Origin: Gyrodactylus bullatarudis
Taxonomy: Eukaryota; Platyhelminthes; Monogenea; Gyrodactylidea; Gyrodactylidae
Assembly: GCA_012064415.1 (NCBI GenBank)
Contig: SSNU01000168.1
Location: 67,108 to 131,107 of the forward strand
Direction of reading: 5' to 3'
DNA: 64,000 nt
Shown here: positions 1-10,489 of the stretch, one piece after another
How positions within the stretch are numbered: position 1 is the stretch's first letter
Layout: each line of letters begins with the position of its first letter
The notes under the pieces: generated by a model
What the model was told of the DNA's origin: nothing
Database searches by the model: none
Seen by the model: only the letters and a program-made list of their open reading frames with translations
Position numbers and translations under genes: made by a program

Positions 1-118
1 CGTGTGAAGACAATCACCGTCGAAACGTTTGGATGACCATGGCTGAGAATTCCAATATTGACCTAAGTTTTAATAAATTTTATTATAAAACTAATTTTAG
101 ATCATTTTTCTCTGATTC
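1..118 (+). repeat. Truncated copy of a repeat with hammerhead-like core
   Basis: The first ~118 bases match 6876-6993 in direct orientation with only a few substitutions (for example gtttgg versus ggttgg after the shared GTCGAAAC). The window edge cuts off the 5' half, so the CTGAAGA box seen in the 6.9-kb copy is outside view. The two copies flank the duplicated lectin-like genes. Confidence 0.8.
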
Positions 119-140
119 TGAATAAAAGAGGTTATTTTTT

Positions 141-428
141 AGGGAAATTTACACCTGCAGTATCATTTTTCGTTTATTTCAGTTACAATATAATAGACCG
201 ATGTTTTTTTACACTTACAGTATCATTATTTATTTTATTTTCTTCATCAGTATCAACTGATGAAAAATATTAGTAGTATGGTGAAAATCTTTTGAAAAAA
301 TAACGTGAAATGATACTGTGTCTGTAAATTTTCATAATCATTGATATTGAAAGTGGAAGGATATATTGGTCTATTATACTGTAACTGAAATAAACGAAAA
401 AAATGATACTGCAAGTGTAAATTTCCCT
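141..428. repeat. Palindromic MITE, ~60-bp terminal inverted repeats
   Basis: The left end, starting agggaaatttacac, is repeated in reverse complement at the right end, finishing gtgtaaatttccct. Pairing continues through the tgcagtatcat and tataatagacc segments for about 60 bp. Both ends abut atttttt, a possible 7-bp target duplication, though in AT-rich DNA this is weak. There is no coding capacity. Confidence 0.7.
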
Positions 429-599
429 ATTTTTTATTACAAAATAAATTTAATCTTGAACTTATTTTGCACAAAATTTCTCTTCAATATACATTTTTGA
501 AAAATCGATACAGTCTTTAGTCGAAGTAGTTGAAATAAATTAAATTCAGAAAGATTTCAATCCAACAAAAAAAATTTTGTTTGAGAGTTTAAAAATCTG

Positions 600-1231
600 T
601 TTATGTCTCAGACTCTAGGTTTGCTGAAAAATTTTTAGAATCTTACTCATGTTGTCCATTTTTACGATTTGAAGAAAAAAATTCTGAAAAAAAATTATTT
701 TCATGGAAAAAATGGTGACTTTTCAAATTTCGATTTGGCACCAAAGTCCTCATTTATTCGAACTTTGAACTCAAAATTTTTATTGAATTGAGAGTGGAAG
801 TGTGGCTCAAATATGTATTTTAGGACCAGAATAAGACAAAAAGCCGAATATCGTCGATTAATTTTCGAAAGATATACTATTTTCAAGGGATTTCGATTTA
901 TGATTTTCGAGTAGTGAAAATGATCAGAAAATCGAAATTCATCTCTCAAAAGATAATGAGGTTATGCTGTAGATCAGATTTACTTATTGTTATTCCCACT
1001 TTTAATCAATATAAATTCGAAAACACAGGATTTAGACGCCGAATCTGAATTTGAAAAGTGACCACACTTTTCCATGAAAATAATTTTGTTTCAGAATTTA
1101 TTTTTCAAATCGTAAAAATGGGCAACATTAGTAGGATTCCAAAAAATCTTTTACATATTCGAATTTTTGATGAAAAAATCGAGATTTTCGTACAAATCAT
1201 TGATTTCCAAGTTCATATTAATTAGCTTTTT
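600..1231. repeat. Palindromic MITE, family A
   Basis: The two halves are imperfect reverse complements. Each carries the family markers: 'actcatgttgtccattttta' on the left against 'gggcaacattagtaggattc' on the right, and 'tcatggaaaa' against 'ttttccatgaaa'. It ends in ttcatattaattagctttt, the end shared by other copies in this window. The reading frame at 701-949 is only a translation of one arm. Confidence 0.6.
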
Positions 1232-1515
1232 TCTATTAAGAATTTTGAGTAACTGATGATACAATAACTGTATTTGAATTTTTGAGAGAAAATTTTAAGC
1301 TTTCGGTCATTTTTTCTACTCTATAAATTTAGATGAAAAATTCAGATAATTCGATTCCCCACCATAATGATGAATCTCTCTTTTTTGTCCAAATTTAAAT
1401 TGTTTGTCTAATTTTGAACCATGTAAGAAAATGCTTCATGAGTTCATATTAGATTTTTTTTTGAATATTTTCGAATGTGAAATTATCTACCTAACAATTA
1501 GATTTCATTCAAAAC

Positions 1516-2100
1516 TCACTCGAAAAAACAATTGACTAAAGACGAGGGACTCTGCTCAAGATAAACATTGGGATTGAAATTATTTCTCATGAAAATTCTT
1601 GACTTGAAGTATTCAACTGACAGTTCGTAAGTGTAGAATTTGTTTTTTTCAACAGCTCGGTATACCCTCTCGTCATAAACACAAAAGACTTTTGAGTTGT
1701 ATATGCCATTATCCTCTGTATCAAATACCCTATCCGGTTTGTATAATAGTGAACCAACTCGATAATTTCTATACGTTGGATATCCATTCGAGGACCAATA
1801 GAAAACAGGCAATTTCATCATCGTATTAACACTCAGATCATACGAGTCCATATAACGTTCCAAGAAAAAGACAATGTGGTTGTTTATGTGAACCCAACCA
1901 GGATCATTAATACTTCGCGCTTCATTAATATTAATTAAGCGCATGTTGGCAGCTGCACAAGTTTTCAGGGCTACATCCCATCGCATTTGCGAGCCCAAGT
2001 TTGTTGTACAAACTCCATTAATATTATATGTTGGTTGGACACACTGTCCCCAAACAATGGCGAGGAAACATGAGTGAATATAGAGAATTGCAAATTTCAT
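1516..2100 (-). CDS. Truncated paralogue of secreted C-type-lectin-like protein (exon 1 only)
   Basis: This is an inverted, almost identical copy of exon 1 of the gene at 5083-6134; I see about three amino-acid differences (N/I, N/Y and I/T). The frame runs from the same MKFAIL start, through a hydrophobic signal peptide ending near VWGQC, to FFE-stop, with no indels. In-frame ATGs upstream could add 15 residues, but the homologous copy supports the MKFAIL start. The exon-1 donor (GA|GTGAGT) is preserved, yet the sequence diverges right after it. No copy of exon 2, which carries four cysteines in the other gene, is found downstream on this strand. If made, the protein would stop just past the donor and lack the C-terminal PAN-like cysteines. 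It could be a pseudogene, a shortened secreted isoform, or spliced to an exon outside the window. Confidence 0.6.
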   Translation of the reverse strand: MKFAILYIHSCFLAIVWGQCVQPTYNINGVCTTNLGSQMRWDVALKTCAAANMRLININEARSINDPGWVHINNHIVFFLERYMDSYDLSVNTMMKLPVFYWSSNGYPTYRNYRVGSLLYKPDRVFDTEDNGIYNSKVFCVYDERVYRAVEKNKFYTYELSVEYFKSRIFMRNNFNPNVYLEQSPSSLVNCFFE

Positions 2101-2149
2101 TACTGAAAATATCTTGTTGATTCCAAAATGATATAATACTTTCATCTCT

Positions 2150-2376
2150 GATCACAGTTTGCCATGGTTATAATACTTATATGTGAATAAAAGGAATTGT
2201 TAGAGAAAAATTTAATAATGCCAAATTGTTTTTTACTTAATTGACATTGAAATGAATGACGAAAAATTATAATTTTTTATATTCCAAAAATAATATAAAA
2301 GTCCATCAAAATAGTTTAGACATCCCCGACCTTAAAATAAGACCGGTCATCTAAGGGTTTTATGTAAAATTGGTCT
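2150..2376. repeat. Left arm of inverted duplication (upstream of lectin-like gene)
   Basis: This stretch is the reverse complement of about 3891-4117. It includes the shared marker gaccggtcatctaagggttt and continues on the gene side into the duplicated coding exon. It is the upstream region of the minus-strand lectin-like copy and presumably holds its promoter. Confidence 0.8.
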
Positions 2377-2833
2377 TTCCTTTTTCAGTTATCATGAATG
2401 AAAACGATTTTAATAACAATTAGACTGATAATAATAATAATAATCAATTTTTGAACGATATTATGTGAACTAAACAAAATTGTGATTAAAAGCTATATAT
2501 TCTCAATCAACGTATTCACTAATCAAAGATAGACAAAAAATCTTATATGTATCATGAAAAAATACTCTGAGACTAAATAAATGAAGGGTCTATATATAGA
2601 CTCTATAAGCTTTACACTGCATTGGTAAACACGGAAAGAAATATATTTTTTACTCTGACACCGAATCTTAGCGTGTAATTTTTCTCAAACGGACTCATCA
2701 TTCGAATTTTATATTAACTCCGTTTTCCCCCATCAAATGAGAAAAATATGAGAATTCTGATTAAAGATCTGGAATCAGCATGAAAATTTTATTTAGACCT
2801 TAAAAAAATAATAAATCCGTCATAATAAAGCAA

Positions 2834-3380
2834 ATTAATATGAAGATGGGAATTTATGATTTTTACAAAATTGTTAATTTTTTCATCAAGAAATCGAATT
2901 TGATCAAGATTTTTTTGAGGTCCTCTTTCAGAATACAGACAAAAAAATTAAGGAAAATACGGCAAACTTGAAATCTTGAAGTAGCGCCAAATTCCCTTTT
3001 TTGTTGATTTCAATGTGAGAGAGATCAAAAGTTGATTTTTAGGATCACAATAAGACAAAAAACCGAATTTAATCATAAAAATTTTGATAAATTCGTCATT
3101 TTTCAGGGATCTTGAAATATCAAATTTTATCGACTTTCAGGCAGGGAAAATGTTCAAAAAATCAATATTTAATTTTGACACGATTATGGGGCGATTCTCA
3201 AAACCAGATTCAGCATACTTGATATCTTTGACTAATTGTAATCCTAAAAATTAACTTTTGATTGCTCTCTCACATTGAAATCAGCAAGAATTTTCACCTC
3301 AAAGTTCAAAATAATGGGAATTTGACGCTACTTTAAGATTTAAAATTTGCCGTATTTTCCTTAAAAATTGATTGGTTTTG
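2834..3380. repeat. Palindromic MITE, family B
   Basis: It starts aaattaatatgaagatggga and runs into a self-complementary interior: 'ggcaaacttgaaatcttgaa' on the left against 'ttaagatttaaaatttgccg' on the right, around a gatcaaaagttgattttta core. The right terminus is degraded, because the expected cccatcttcatattaatt end is missing. It lies in the spacer between the two arms of the inverted duplication. Confidence 0.6.
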
Positions 3381-3890
3381 CAAAATAATCGTAAAAAAAG
3401 ATTTACTTATTACACAATAAGAAAATTCATGCTAGATAGAAAATTCTTAATTGGTTTTCAGAATACAGTACAACCTGTACACTTTATGTAGAAAATTATC
3501 CTATCCTCTCTACCCTTTTTAGAATTTTATTGTAAAATATCGCGACTACTTGGAAGTAACCTTTTGTTTTTGGTCGAACATTTTTTACTATTTTGATAAA
3601 AAATAAATCTCAATATTTTGATTTTTGCTTCCTACTTTGAGTGCTTGATATTTACCCCCAAAACAAACAATGAGTCAAACGTCTTAGCTAGTATCGGCTG
3701 AATAATATGAAAGAAAGGATGTACCTGAGAATCTGCGAACTGTATGATTGTTGCTCAGAGGATCTGCATAAGCAATTAATTTATCCCTCCGTATACGTAC
3801 TTTGCTAAAGTTGAAACCTTTTGTTCAACAATGTTACCATCTATTCGAGCAAATTTCAGAAGGCAGTTGAGGAAAAAAATGAAGCATCAA

Positions 3891-4117
3891 TTTTACATAA
3901 AACCCTTAGATGACCGGTCTTATTCTAAGGTCGAGGATGTCTAAACAATTTTGATAGACTTTTGGAATATAAAAAATTATAATTTTTCGTCATTCATTTC
4001 AATGTCAATTAAGTAAAAAACAATTTGGCATCATTAAATTTTTCTCTCACAATTCCTTTTATTCACATACATATAAGTATTATAACCAATGGTTATTAAC
4101 CATGGTAAACTGTGATC
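3891..4117. repeat. Right arm of inverted duplication
   Basis: This is the reverse complement of 2150-2376 (marker aaacccttagatgaccggtc). It forms the region upstream of the plus-strand lectin-like gene. Confidence 0.8.
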
Positions 4118-4152
4118 AGAAATAAAAGTATTATATCTATTTGGAATCAACA

Positions 4153-5030
4153 GGTAACTTTCTCAAGCCATAATTCTGTTTTAGAGAAATTGAAAAAAAT
4201 TTATTTACCTTTTTTTCTGACCTTTAGAATGAGATATGCCTTATCAAGCTACATATATTTTATTGAAAATTTGTGAACATTTAAAAATGACTCGTTTTTT
4301 TGAAATCACTTAAGCCGTTTGATCCCAAGAGAGTCCTGGTAATGAACACAAATATATCTGGAAGTGAGATAAGTGCACATGAATCATGTGACTCGGATAT
4401 AAAGGAGGCAGTTAGGCTTCTCAAGGAAAAAAAAATTTTTAAAAGAATCTTATTTTTTCATCAAGGTCTAAAAATATTCTGATTTTTAGGTTGCTAATTC
4501 AAAAGGCACACTGATTTAAGAAATTTGGTGACATTTTAAATTTCAAATTGGCGCAATTATTCCATTTTTCAAACTTTCGGTTGAAATTTTTTTTCAACTT
4601 CAAAGGTGTAAAGAGAACTTTATTTTTCAGGATCAACAAAATATTTTCAAATTTTATCTTAAATCAGTGAAAGTTCATCGGAAATAGCTGTGCTTAAATA
4701 TTAAGCGTAAGGATCTTGCTGTGGCGCACAGACTACGGTAGTTCTACAGTATCTTCTTTTGGCAAGAAATTTAGCAGTACATTTCCAGATAAATGAAGGC
4801 CGTAGGAGGAAAACCTGGAGCCCCGGAGATATTAGCGGTTGACTATAGAACGCAGGTTTTGGCTGATTAAACCAAAAGATATCTCAAAGAGCTTAAAAAT
4901 CACTCATCACTACTAAATGGCTGGACATCATCAAAGAACAATCTATTTCGATGTCAAAAGTTTTTGTGGAATTAAAAAAAATTTTATTTTCATTAATATA
5001 AAAAATACTTGTCATTAAAACTATTCACAA
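4153..5030 (+). other. ~0.9-kb insertion or 5'-UTR intron upstream of lectin-like gene
   Basis: The other gene copy has nothing here. About 50 bp of leader (caaactgt...tttggaatcaaca) occurs on both sides, near 4101-4151 and 5033-5070. The left copy ends caacag|gtaact, a plausible splice donor. A splice acceptor (ttttcag at about 5074-5080) lies just before the ATG at 5083. The segment may now be spliced out as a 5'-UTR intron. A 60-codon frame at 4300-4482 has no recognisable content. Confidence 0.5.
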
Positions 5031-5082
5031 ATAACCATGGCAAACTGTATATCTTTTTGGAATCAACAAGATATTTTCAGTA

Positions 5083-6134
5083 ATGAAATTTGCAATTCTC
5101 TATATTCACTCATGTTTCCTCGCCATTGTTTGGGGACAGTGTGTCCAACCAACATATAATATTAATGGAGTTTGTACAACAAACTTGGGCTCGCAAATGC
5201 GATGGGATGTAGCCCTGAAAACTTGTGCAGCTGCCAACATGCGCTTAATTAATATTATTGAAGCGCGAAGTATTAATGATCCTGGTTGGGTTCACATAAA
5301 CAACCACATTGTCTTTTTCTTGGAACGTTATATGGACTCGTATGATCTGAGTGTTAATACGATGATGAAATTGCCTGTTTTCTATTGGTCCTCGAATGGA
5401 TATCCAACGTATAGAAATTATCGAGTTGGTTCACTATTATACAAACCGGATAGGGTATTTGATACAGAAGATTATGGCACATACAACTCAAAAGTCTTTT
5501 GTGTTTATGACGAGAGGGTATACCGAGCTGTTGAAAAAAACAAATTCTACACTTACGAACTGTCAGTTGAATACTTCAAGTCAAGAATTTTCATGAGAAA
5601 TAATTTCAATCCCAATGTTTATCTTGAGCAGAGTCCCTCGTCTTTAGTCAATTGTTTTTTCGAGTGAGTTTAATTGTATTTTTTATAAATTTTTAAATAA
5701 TTTATTCCAGTTATGACGAGTTTTGATGCCAAATCTAGCTATGAGTTAACATATAGCTATTGATGAGATTTTGCAGCTAGAAAATTCCTAAACTGTTGTA
5801 TCAAAATCTATATTATCTATTGTAAGATTCTATTTATTCAAGCTGAAAACGTTGCGAGTAAATTCTTATAGCAATAGGCCTCAAGAGAAAAAATCCGAAA
5901 AGATTATCGAAATTCAATTTTTGTATCTTATTCATATGCTTCAAGTTGAGAAAAATTGAAGACTTAAAAATTCTTTTATATTTCAGATGCACTCGTAATA
6001 GATTCTGCTTCAGCATCTATTACTCTCAAAGTACAAGTTATTGCGTACTGACTATATATACTGACATCAATCTACCTGTGAGACTCAATTGGATTACAGA
6101 TTTCCAGCGATACTCCAGAGTTATCAATTCTTGA
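5083..6134 (+). CDS. Secreted protein, C-type-lectin-like with C-terminal PAN-like cysteines
   Basis: Two exons, 5083-5663 and 5987-6134, joined by a 323-bp GT-AG intron (GA|GTGAGT ... tttcag|A). They give a 242-residue protein. Residues 1-18 form a hydrophobic signal peptide. The region around 20-60 (CVQ..., then W-x2-A-x3-C-x4-M-R-L) resembles the start of a C-type-lectin-like fold. A later C-V-Y could be the next disulphide position. Across the splice the pattern C-x3-C-x5-C-x11-C-V-L resembles a PAN/apple module. I see no clear EPN or WND calcium-binding motif, so sugar binding is doubtful. The predicted place is secreted or luminal, with a possible recognition or immune role. The exon structure is firm; the domain names are tentative. 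It is the complete member of a recent inverted pair. Confidence 0.75.
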
Positions 6135-6149
6135 CTCATTTTCATTATT

Positions 6150-6820
6150 AAAAGTAATAAAAAACCCATACAGATTTAATTATCATAATAAAAGCAAGAA
6201 GTTCTCTATACTTTTTTGAGGGATTTTATTCCAGGGTTGTACCTCTACAAACCGTCTAACAAAATTTTGTGATTTTCTACCGTCCTAATTATAAGATATG
6301 TATGTGCGAAAACAAATTTCTGTTATAGAAGATGACGAACTCAGTTAAGTAATTGTTCATATCTCAATATTTATGATCAAGACGTCTCAATTGTGGCGGG
6401 TTTTATTTGGATATCAATATTTTAGAAGAGAAAAAAATAACATTGTTTGTCACGAGAAATTTCCAAAGTAGTAATGGTCTTAAAATTAGATAATTCGGGA
6501 GATATTGAAAAGATTGAAGGATTTTAGGAAAATCGAAAGTACTTTTTCAATCAAATCAATGTTAAAAAGTTATTTAACCTAATTATTATTCGGCTTATTA
6601 TCTAGTTTTTTATGGACGATGTTTTATTAATTTTCAATAATTTTCGAAATTTCGACCAACCTCGAAGCTTTTGGCAAAAGAAGTAAGTTAGATTAAATCT
6701 GATGAAAAATTATACCCCTATCCTTTTCTGATTATCAATACTTTATTATCATAGGTCAGCCTCTTGTATTATTCTTTTCTCTCATCTGATTGGACAAAAC
6801 TGATAGGGATGAATTCATGA
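6150..6820. other. Non-coding stretch downstream of the lectin-like gene
   Basis: No gene is supported here. The gene end is followed by attattaaaagtaataaaaaa, a likely 3'-UTR with a polyadenylation-like signal. The stretch around 6520-6680 shares short blocks (tttttcaatcaaa, aacctaatta) with 49180-49250, so part of it is a dispersed repeat. Confidence 0.4.
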
Positions 6821-6824
6821 AATT

Positions 6825-6998
6825 ATATAAATAGTAATTTGTTTTTTGACAAACTTGTCGTACCACTGAAGAAGGCGTGTGAAGACAATCACCGTCGAAA
6901 CGGTTGGATGACCATGGCTGAGAATTCTAATATTGACCTAAGTTTTAATAAATTTTATTATAAAACTAATTTTAGATCATTTTTCACTGATTCGGAAA
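6825..6998 (+). ncRNA. Hammerhead-like core in a dispersed repeat with TATA box
   Basis: A TATA-like box (tataaata, 6825-6832) lies ~35 bp before CTGAAGA (6866-6872). A stem follows (GGCGTGTG pairing with CACCGTC with one bulge), then GAAAC (6897-6901). CUGANGA-stem-GAAA is the hammerhead core. Known family fact: Penelope-like retroelements often carry such cores ending GTCGAAACG. I could not find a convincing third helix or cleavage site, so self-cleavage is not claimed. The 3' part matches bases 1-118. Confidence 0.45.
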
Positions 6999-6999
6999 G

Positions 7000-7210
7000 A
7001 AAGGTGTAGTATTTCTTAAAGAATAAGGATTATAAAAATTACTGTGATTGTTATAGTAATCAGAATTATTAGAGTAATAACTTTGATAATATAATTCATC
7101 ACTTGAAAGAAAATTAAAATTAAGATTAGAATTAAAAACATTTAGATTACCCTGGTAAAAATAGTTAGGACTCACACAATATTTCGAATACATGTCTTAT
7201 TCTTCTTCTG
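7000..7210. repeat. Dispersed repeat, second copy split at 20190-20740
   Basis: Blocks such as gtagtatttctt, gtaatcagaattattagagt and ggactcacac.atatttcgaa recur in the same order at 20190-20250 and 20700-20730. The second copy is interrupted by unrelated sequence. The minus-strand frame at 6984-7193 encodes an Asn/Tyr-rich peptide that I treat as chance translation. Confidence 0.6.
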
Positions 7211-7359
7211 GCGTGAGATTTTTTAAAACTGTGTTAAATAGTCATATTTTCTGCATCTTATCGGGTATCATTTTTAATTTTCTCTGATAAACGCATTTTG
7301 CCTTTGAATTTGCCAATTTCTGCCCAACTATTGTAAATAAATTTCTAAAACATGTTTCT

Positions 7360-7602
7360 ATGGTTAAAGAATTAATTAGATCCATTTGGGATATAATTTA
7401 TGGATTAGATGTTTATGTTAACACCATTTTTTCGATAATCTCGATTAAAGTACATAGATCAGATGGACACAGCAAAAAGTTTACGTATAACTTTTGTCTT
7501 ATCAATGAAATAGCGACAAGAAATCAGACATTAAAAGTTCATATAATTTTACAAAAAATTGAGAACCTCAATAAAAATCATTTGGATTTGTCAAATGAAT
7601 GA
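7360..7602 (+). other. Open frame of unknown status (80 codons)
   Basis: An uninterrupted frame with no recognisable motif, signal peptide or splice context. It lies just upstream of a decayed transposon ORF and could be an earlier part of that element. It is recorded because it is one of few open frames here; coding status is doubtful. Confidence 0.15.
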
Positions 7603-7677
7603 TGATAGATAGGATCAGAGAGCTACCTAGAAATCTCTGTATTTCGATTATTTCGCAGAAAAAGTTTACCAATAAAA

Positions 7678-9402
7678 TTGCTATTGGATCTAGTTCGTGA
7701 AAAACAGATTCACATCAAAGGAAAGATGAACAATCTTGAACTTATGAATGCTTCAGTACAATCCCTTTCTGATGATATGCAAATTTCATTCCTCAATTAT
7801 GTCCAACAAGTTGCAGATAACCGTGCCAGATCTGAATCGAAATGCCTCAACCAGAGTATTGCAAATCACCCTCAAGATATTTCTCTCCCAGCAAACCCTG
7901 AAAACCTCAGCCAACCTCAGCAGCATTCCACTTTCAAAGGATGCCTTAGAAGTTCTCAGTCTTGGTCTTATGTTTTGTGTTCCAAATAGACATAATATGA
8001 ATATTATCAACAACTAAATGACATGAAGATGAGAATTTACTATTTTTACAAAGGAACTCGATAGTTTTCTCCGGATTCACAGAAAAAAATTTTTTTGAAT
8101 TCTAAATGAAATGAGCTAATAAGTTGTTGTTATTCAAAAAAAATCCATCTGACCAAAATCAAGCCGTTTTTCGAAAATGCACCAAATTTTCACTTTTTCA
8201 ACTTTTGAAACCAAAATTTTCATCGATTTCGATTATTCGAAGCGGTTAAGTACTGATATTTGGGATCAAAATTAGACGAAGAATTCGAATTCACCGGCAG
8301 AAGCTCACTGAAATTCGTTATTACTGTGGGAGATCGAACAATTTGACTTTTTCGACTATCACGGAGGCAAATTATCCGAAATCTTGAAGTCTGACTTTTT
8401 CTCGGAAACAGTACGATTTTCGCTATCTTTATGGCCATATTCGAATTCTTCGTCTATTGCTGATCCCAAATATCAGTACTCAACTGGTTCGATTAATCGA
8501 AATCGATGAAAATTTTGGTTTCAAAAGTTGAAAAAGTGATAATTTGGACTTCTTCTCTAGAATACTCAGAAAGCCCGGTATCCCTATGTAATACATGCCA
8601 TTCACTAGCTTCAATCCAATCGAAACAAAAAGAAGTGTAGTGAGAAGTGAATTTCTGAAAAAAACAGCGAGTAGTCTCCATACAACCTCAGGAAGAGGAG
8701 CGGCTTTCTGCAGATTTGAGCAATGAGGACCAAAAGGATTTATTCGAAAACACGCCAGATTGATAGAGAAGGACAACGCAATTGACGAAACCCACATTAA
8801 ACATCTCTTATTCAAATGAGATTTTCCGAATTCCGTATTGAGAAACAAGTTGACCAAAATCCCAACAGAAACTTTCCCTGGAAGCATTTGAATGATGAGT
8901 TACCCTCTTTATGTGCTCAAAAAATATTAGACAGGAAGTTTCACAGGTGTCAATTTCCGCAAAGCATCCAAGATGATAAAGAAAGTTTCAAAGATGACCA
9001 GAGGATCCTCTATTAATCCCTCATATCCAACTCAAAACCTAGACCTAAATCAGGAAAATTTGCTTTCCACCTCAACATCAATTGATGCAAAACCCTCCGA
9101 AAGCAGTCCAATGTTCACCTCTACAAAAACGAATAGATAAAATAACGATGACTCAACAACTATATTTGCAAAATCACAAACCTCAGCATCAGCTGATACT
9201 AACACCTTCTCTAGCTGCGAATCATGAAATGGTTCCAATTCTCAGCACCCTAGTAACCGAATTTCTGCTGTACGATGATCGAAAGAGGTATTTTTCTCAA
9301 CAGAAAGTACATGCCTCTATTCCATCACGAAAAAGAAACCTGTCGACATCACCTAAGCAACAAAAAAAGAAAGTGGAAAAAGAGAAAACGATTACCAACT
9401 AA
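7678..9402 (+). pseudogene. Decayed transposable-element ORF with embedded MITE
   Basis: Plus-strand coding pieces at 7678-7989, about 8680-9016 and 9082-9402 read in different frames with stops between. The first piece is Leu/Gln-rich and plausibly coiled-coil (residues 15-50, ending near NRARSESK). The last contains a basic stretch (S-R-K-R-N-L-S-x-S-P-K-Q-Q-K) that recurs in the remnant at 25560-25865, which shows both descend from one element. A family-D MITE (8021 to about 8540) interrupts the ORF. I cannot name the element. The pattern of a Ser/Gln-rich acidic part followed by a short basic tail resembles retroelement gag/ORF1 proteins, but this is inference. Confidence 0.5.
8021..8540. 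repeat. Palindromic MITE, family D
   Basis: It begins gacatgaagatgagaattta, the left end shared with copies at 17558 and 60018. The interior is self-complementary: 'caacttttgaaaccaaaatt' on the left against 'ttttggtttcaaaagttg' on the right, and 'gaagcggttaagtactgata' against 'atatcagtactcaactggtt'. The right terminus is lost. Frames on either strand here, such as 8220-8438, are arm translations. Confidence 0.6.
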
Positions 9403-9545
9403 TAATTATAATCAGACAATAGATGTATTCCTAGCAGTCACAAGAGTATAAGCTCACTCAACTCCCATTGGTCAATCTTGGATGAATAAATGCTATTGGT
9501 CAGATTTTATAATGTTCCTTAAAATTCCATAAAGTATCTAAAATC

Positions 9546-9599
9546 GGAGTTTGGTCTGAAGAGAACCGACGAGAATAAAGCTTTATTCACCAATAATCC
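9546..9599 (+). ncRNA. Type-I hammerhead-like motif, copy 1 (degenerate)
   Basis: CTGAAGA at 9556-9562, an 8-nt helix-II position GAACCGAC (9563-9570), then GAG in place of the expected GAA (9571-9573). Helix III is aataaagctttatt (9574-9587), followed by C9588 as the cleavage nucleotide (UUC). Helix I pairs TTGGT (9551-9555) with ACCAA (9589-9593), and GGA (9546-9548) with TCC (9597-9599) across an internal loop. Two CCAAT-type boxes and a TATA-like stretch lie within ~120 bp upstream. The A-to-G change in the core probably inactivates it. Confidence 0.45.
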
Positions 9600-10480
9600 T
9601 TCGTTCGTTCTTAACACTAGCATGACTTCGAGTCAGCAAGCTCAAAATATCTTTTAAGAAATCAGGCAACTCTTGTCTTCAAAAATTGCTAAAATTTCCT
9701 GAAAATAGGAAAAATCTGAATTCTAAATGGAAAAGATATTCGGCAACCTTAGTCGATTTGATCGAAAACTTCTTAAAGGACTCAACCCACCGTACACGTT
9801 TAATTTTTTTCTAAAAAGATACTTCTAATTTTTTCACACCAAATTGTGACATAAAAAAGAGATACACTCCGACTTGTAACAAAAAGAAAAATATCAATTT
9901 TCGTTATAACATCATATCAATAAATGGGATTAATAATAATTTTCAATTGGAATGCTCATATATTTTATTACTGTTTATTTTTCGATTGAGTTATTTGAAA
10001 ATTTCCCCTACGTCTCCAATCGAACATATAGGAGCTTAAATGAAAACAATGCTCTTTATATTATTTGAGTAGACATACTTTTTTGTCAACGTTTCCATGA
10101 ATAATTGATTTTTTTCCAGTTCACAAACTGAACTGCTACTCTCTTTATCTTAGTTTAAGATAAAAAGACAAAAGATTTTAACCATTGTTTTCACTTCAAA
10201 ATTGACTGAACTGTTTCCGTCTGGTTACTGCTCAAGAAAAAATAACCTTATTTTCAGAGAGAAATTTTCAACATTATCAAGTTATAAAAGAAATTATACT
10301 GATATAAATAACATGGAATATTCAATGAATGAATGAAAAATTGAAGGAAGAAACTTTCTTTATTTTCTGGTAAAAATTTTTACATGGGTTAGAATCTCAA
10401 GATGATCCCTGGGATGATTCTTATGATGTAATATACAAATTCACCTAGTTGATGAATGAAGTTTCATTGTGATCCCCCAT
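9600..10480. other. Non-coding, no gene seen
   Basis: A short frame (ATG at about 9631) follows the hammerhead-like motif and ends after a few codons. The rest is AT-rich sequence without a supported gene. Confidence 0.4.
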
Positions 10481-10489
10481 TTTTCATAT

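Noticed and set aside
6866..6910. Confident active hammerhead ribozyme
   Set aside because: Core boxes and helix II are present, but I could not fit a convincing helix III with a UH cleavage site; kept only as a hammerhead-like core.
1..6998. A complete LTR or Penelope-like retrotransposon between the two direct repeats
   Set aside because: No reverse transcriptase, integrase or GIY-YIG coding is present between them; the contents are host-like lectin genes.
6984..7193. Asn/Tyr-rich secreted-like peptide
   Set aside because: It lies in a dispersed repeat whose second copy is disrupted; composition reflects AT-rich repeats.
8480..8887. Minus-strand 135-codon ORF as a gene
   Set aside because: It overlaps MITE arm sequence and the decayed plus-strand transposon ORF, and has no motif or splice support.
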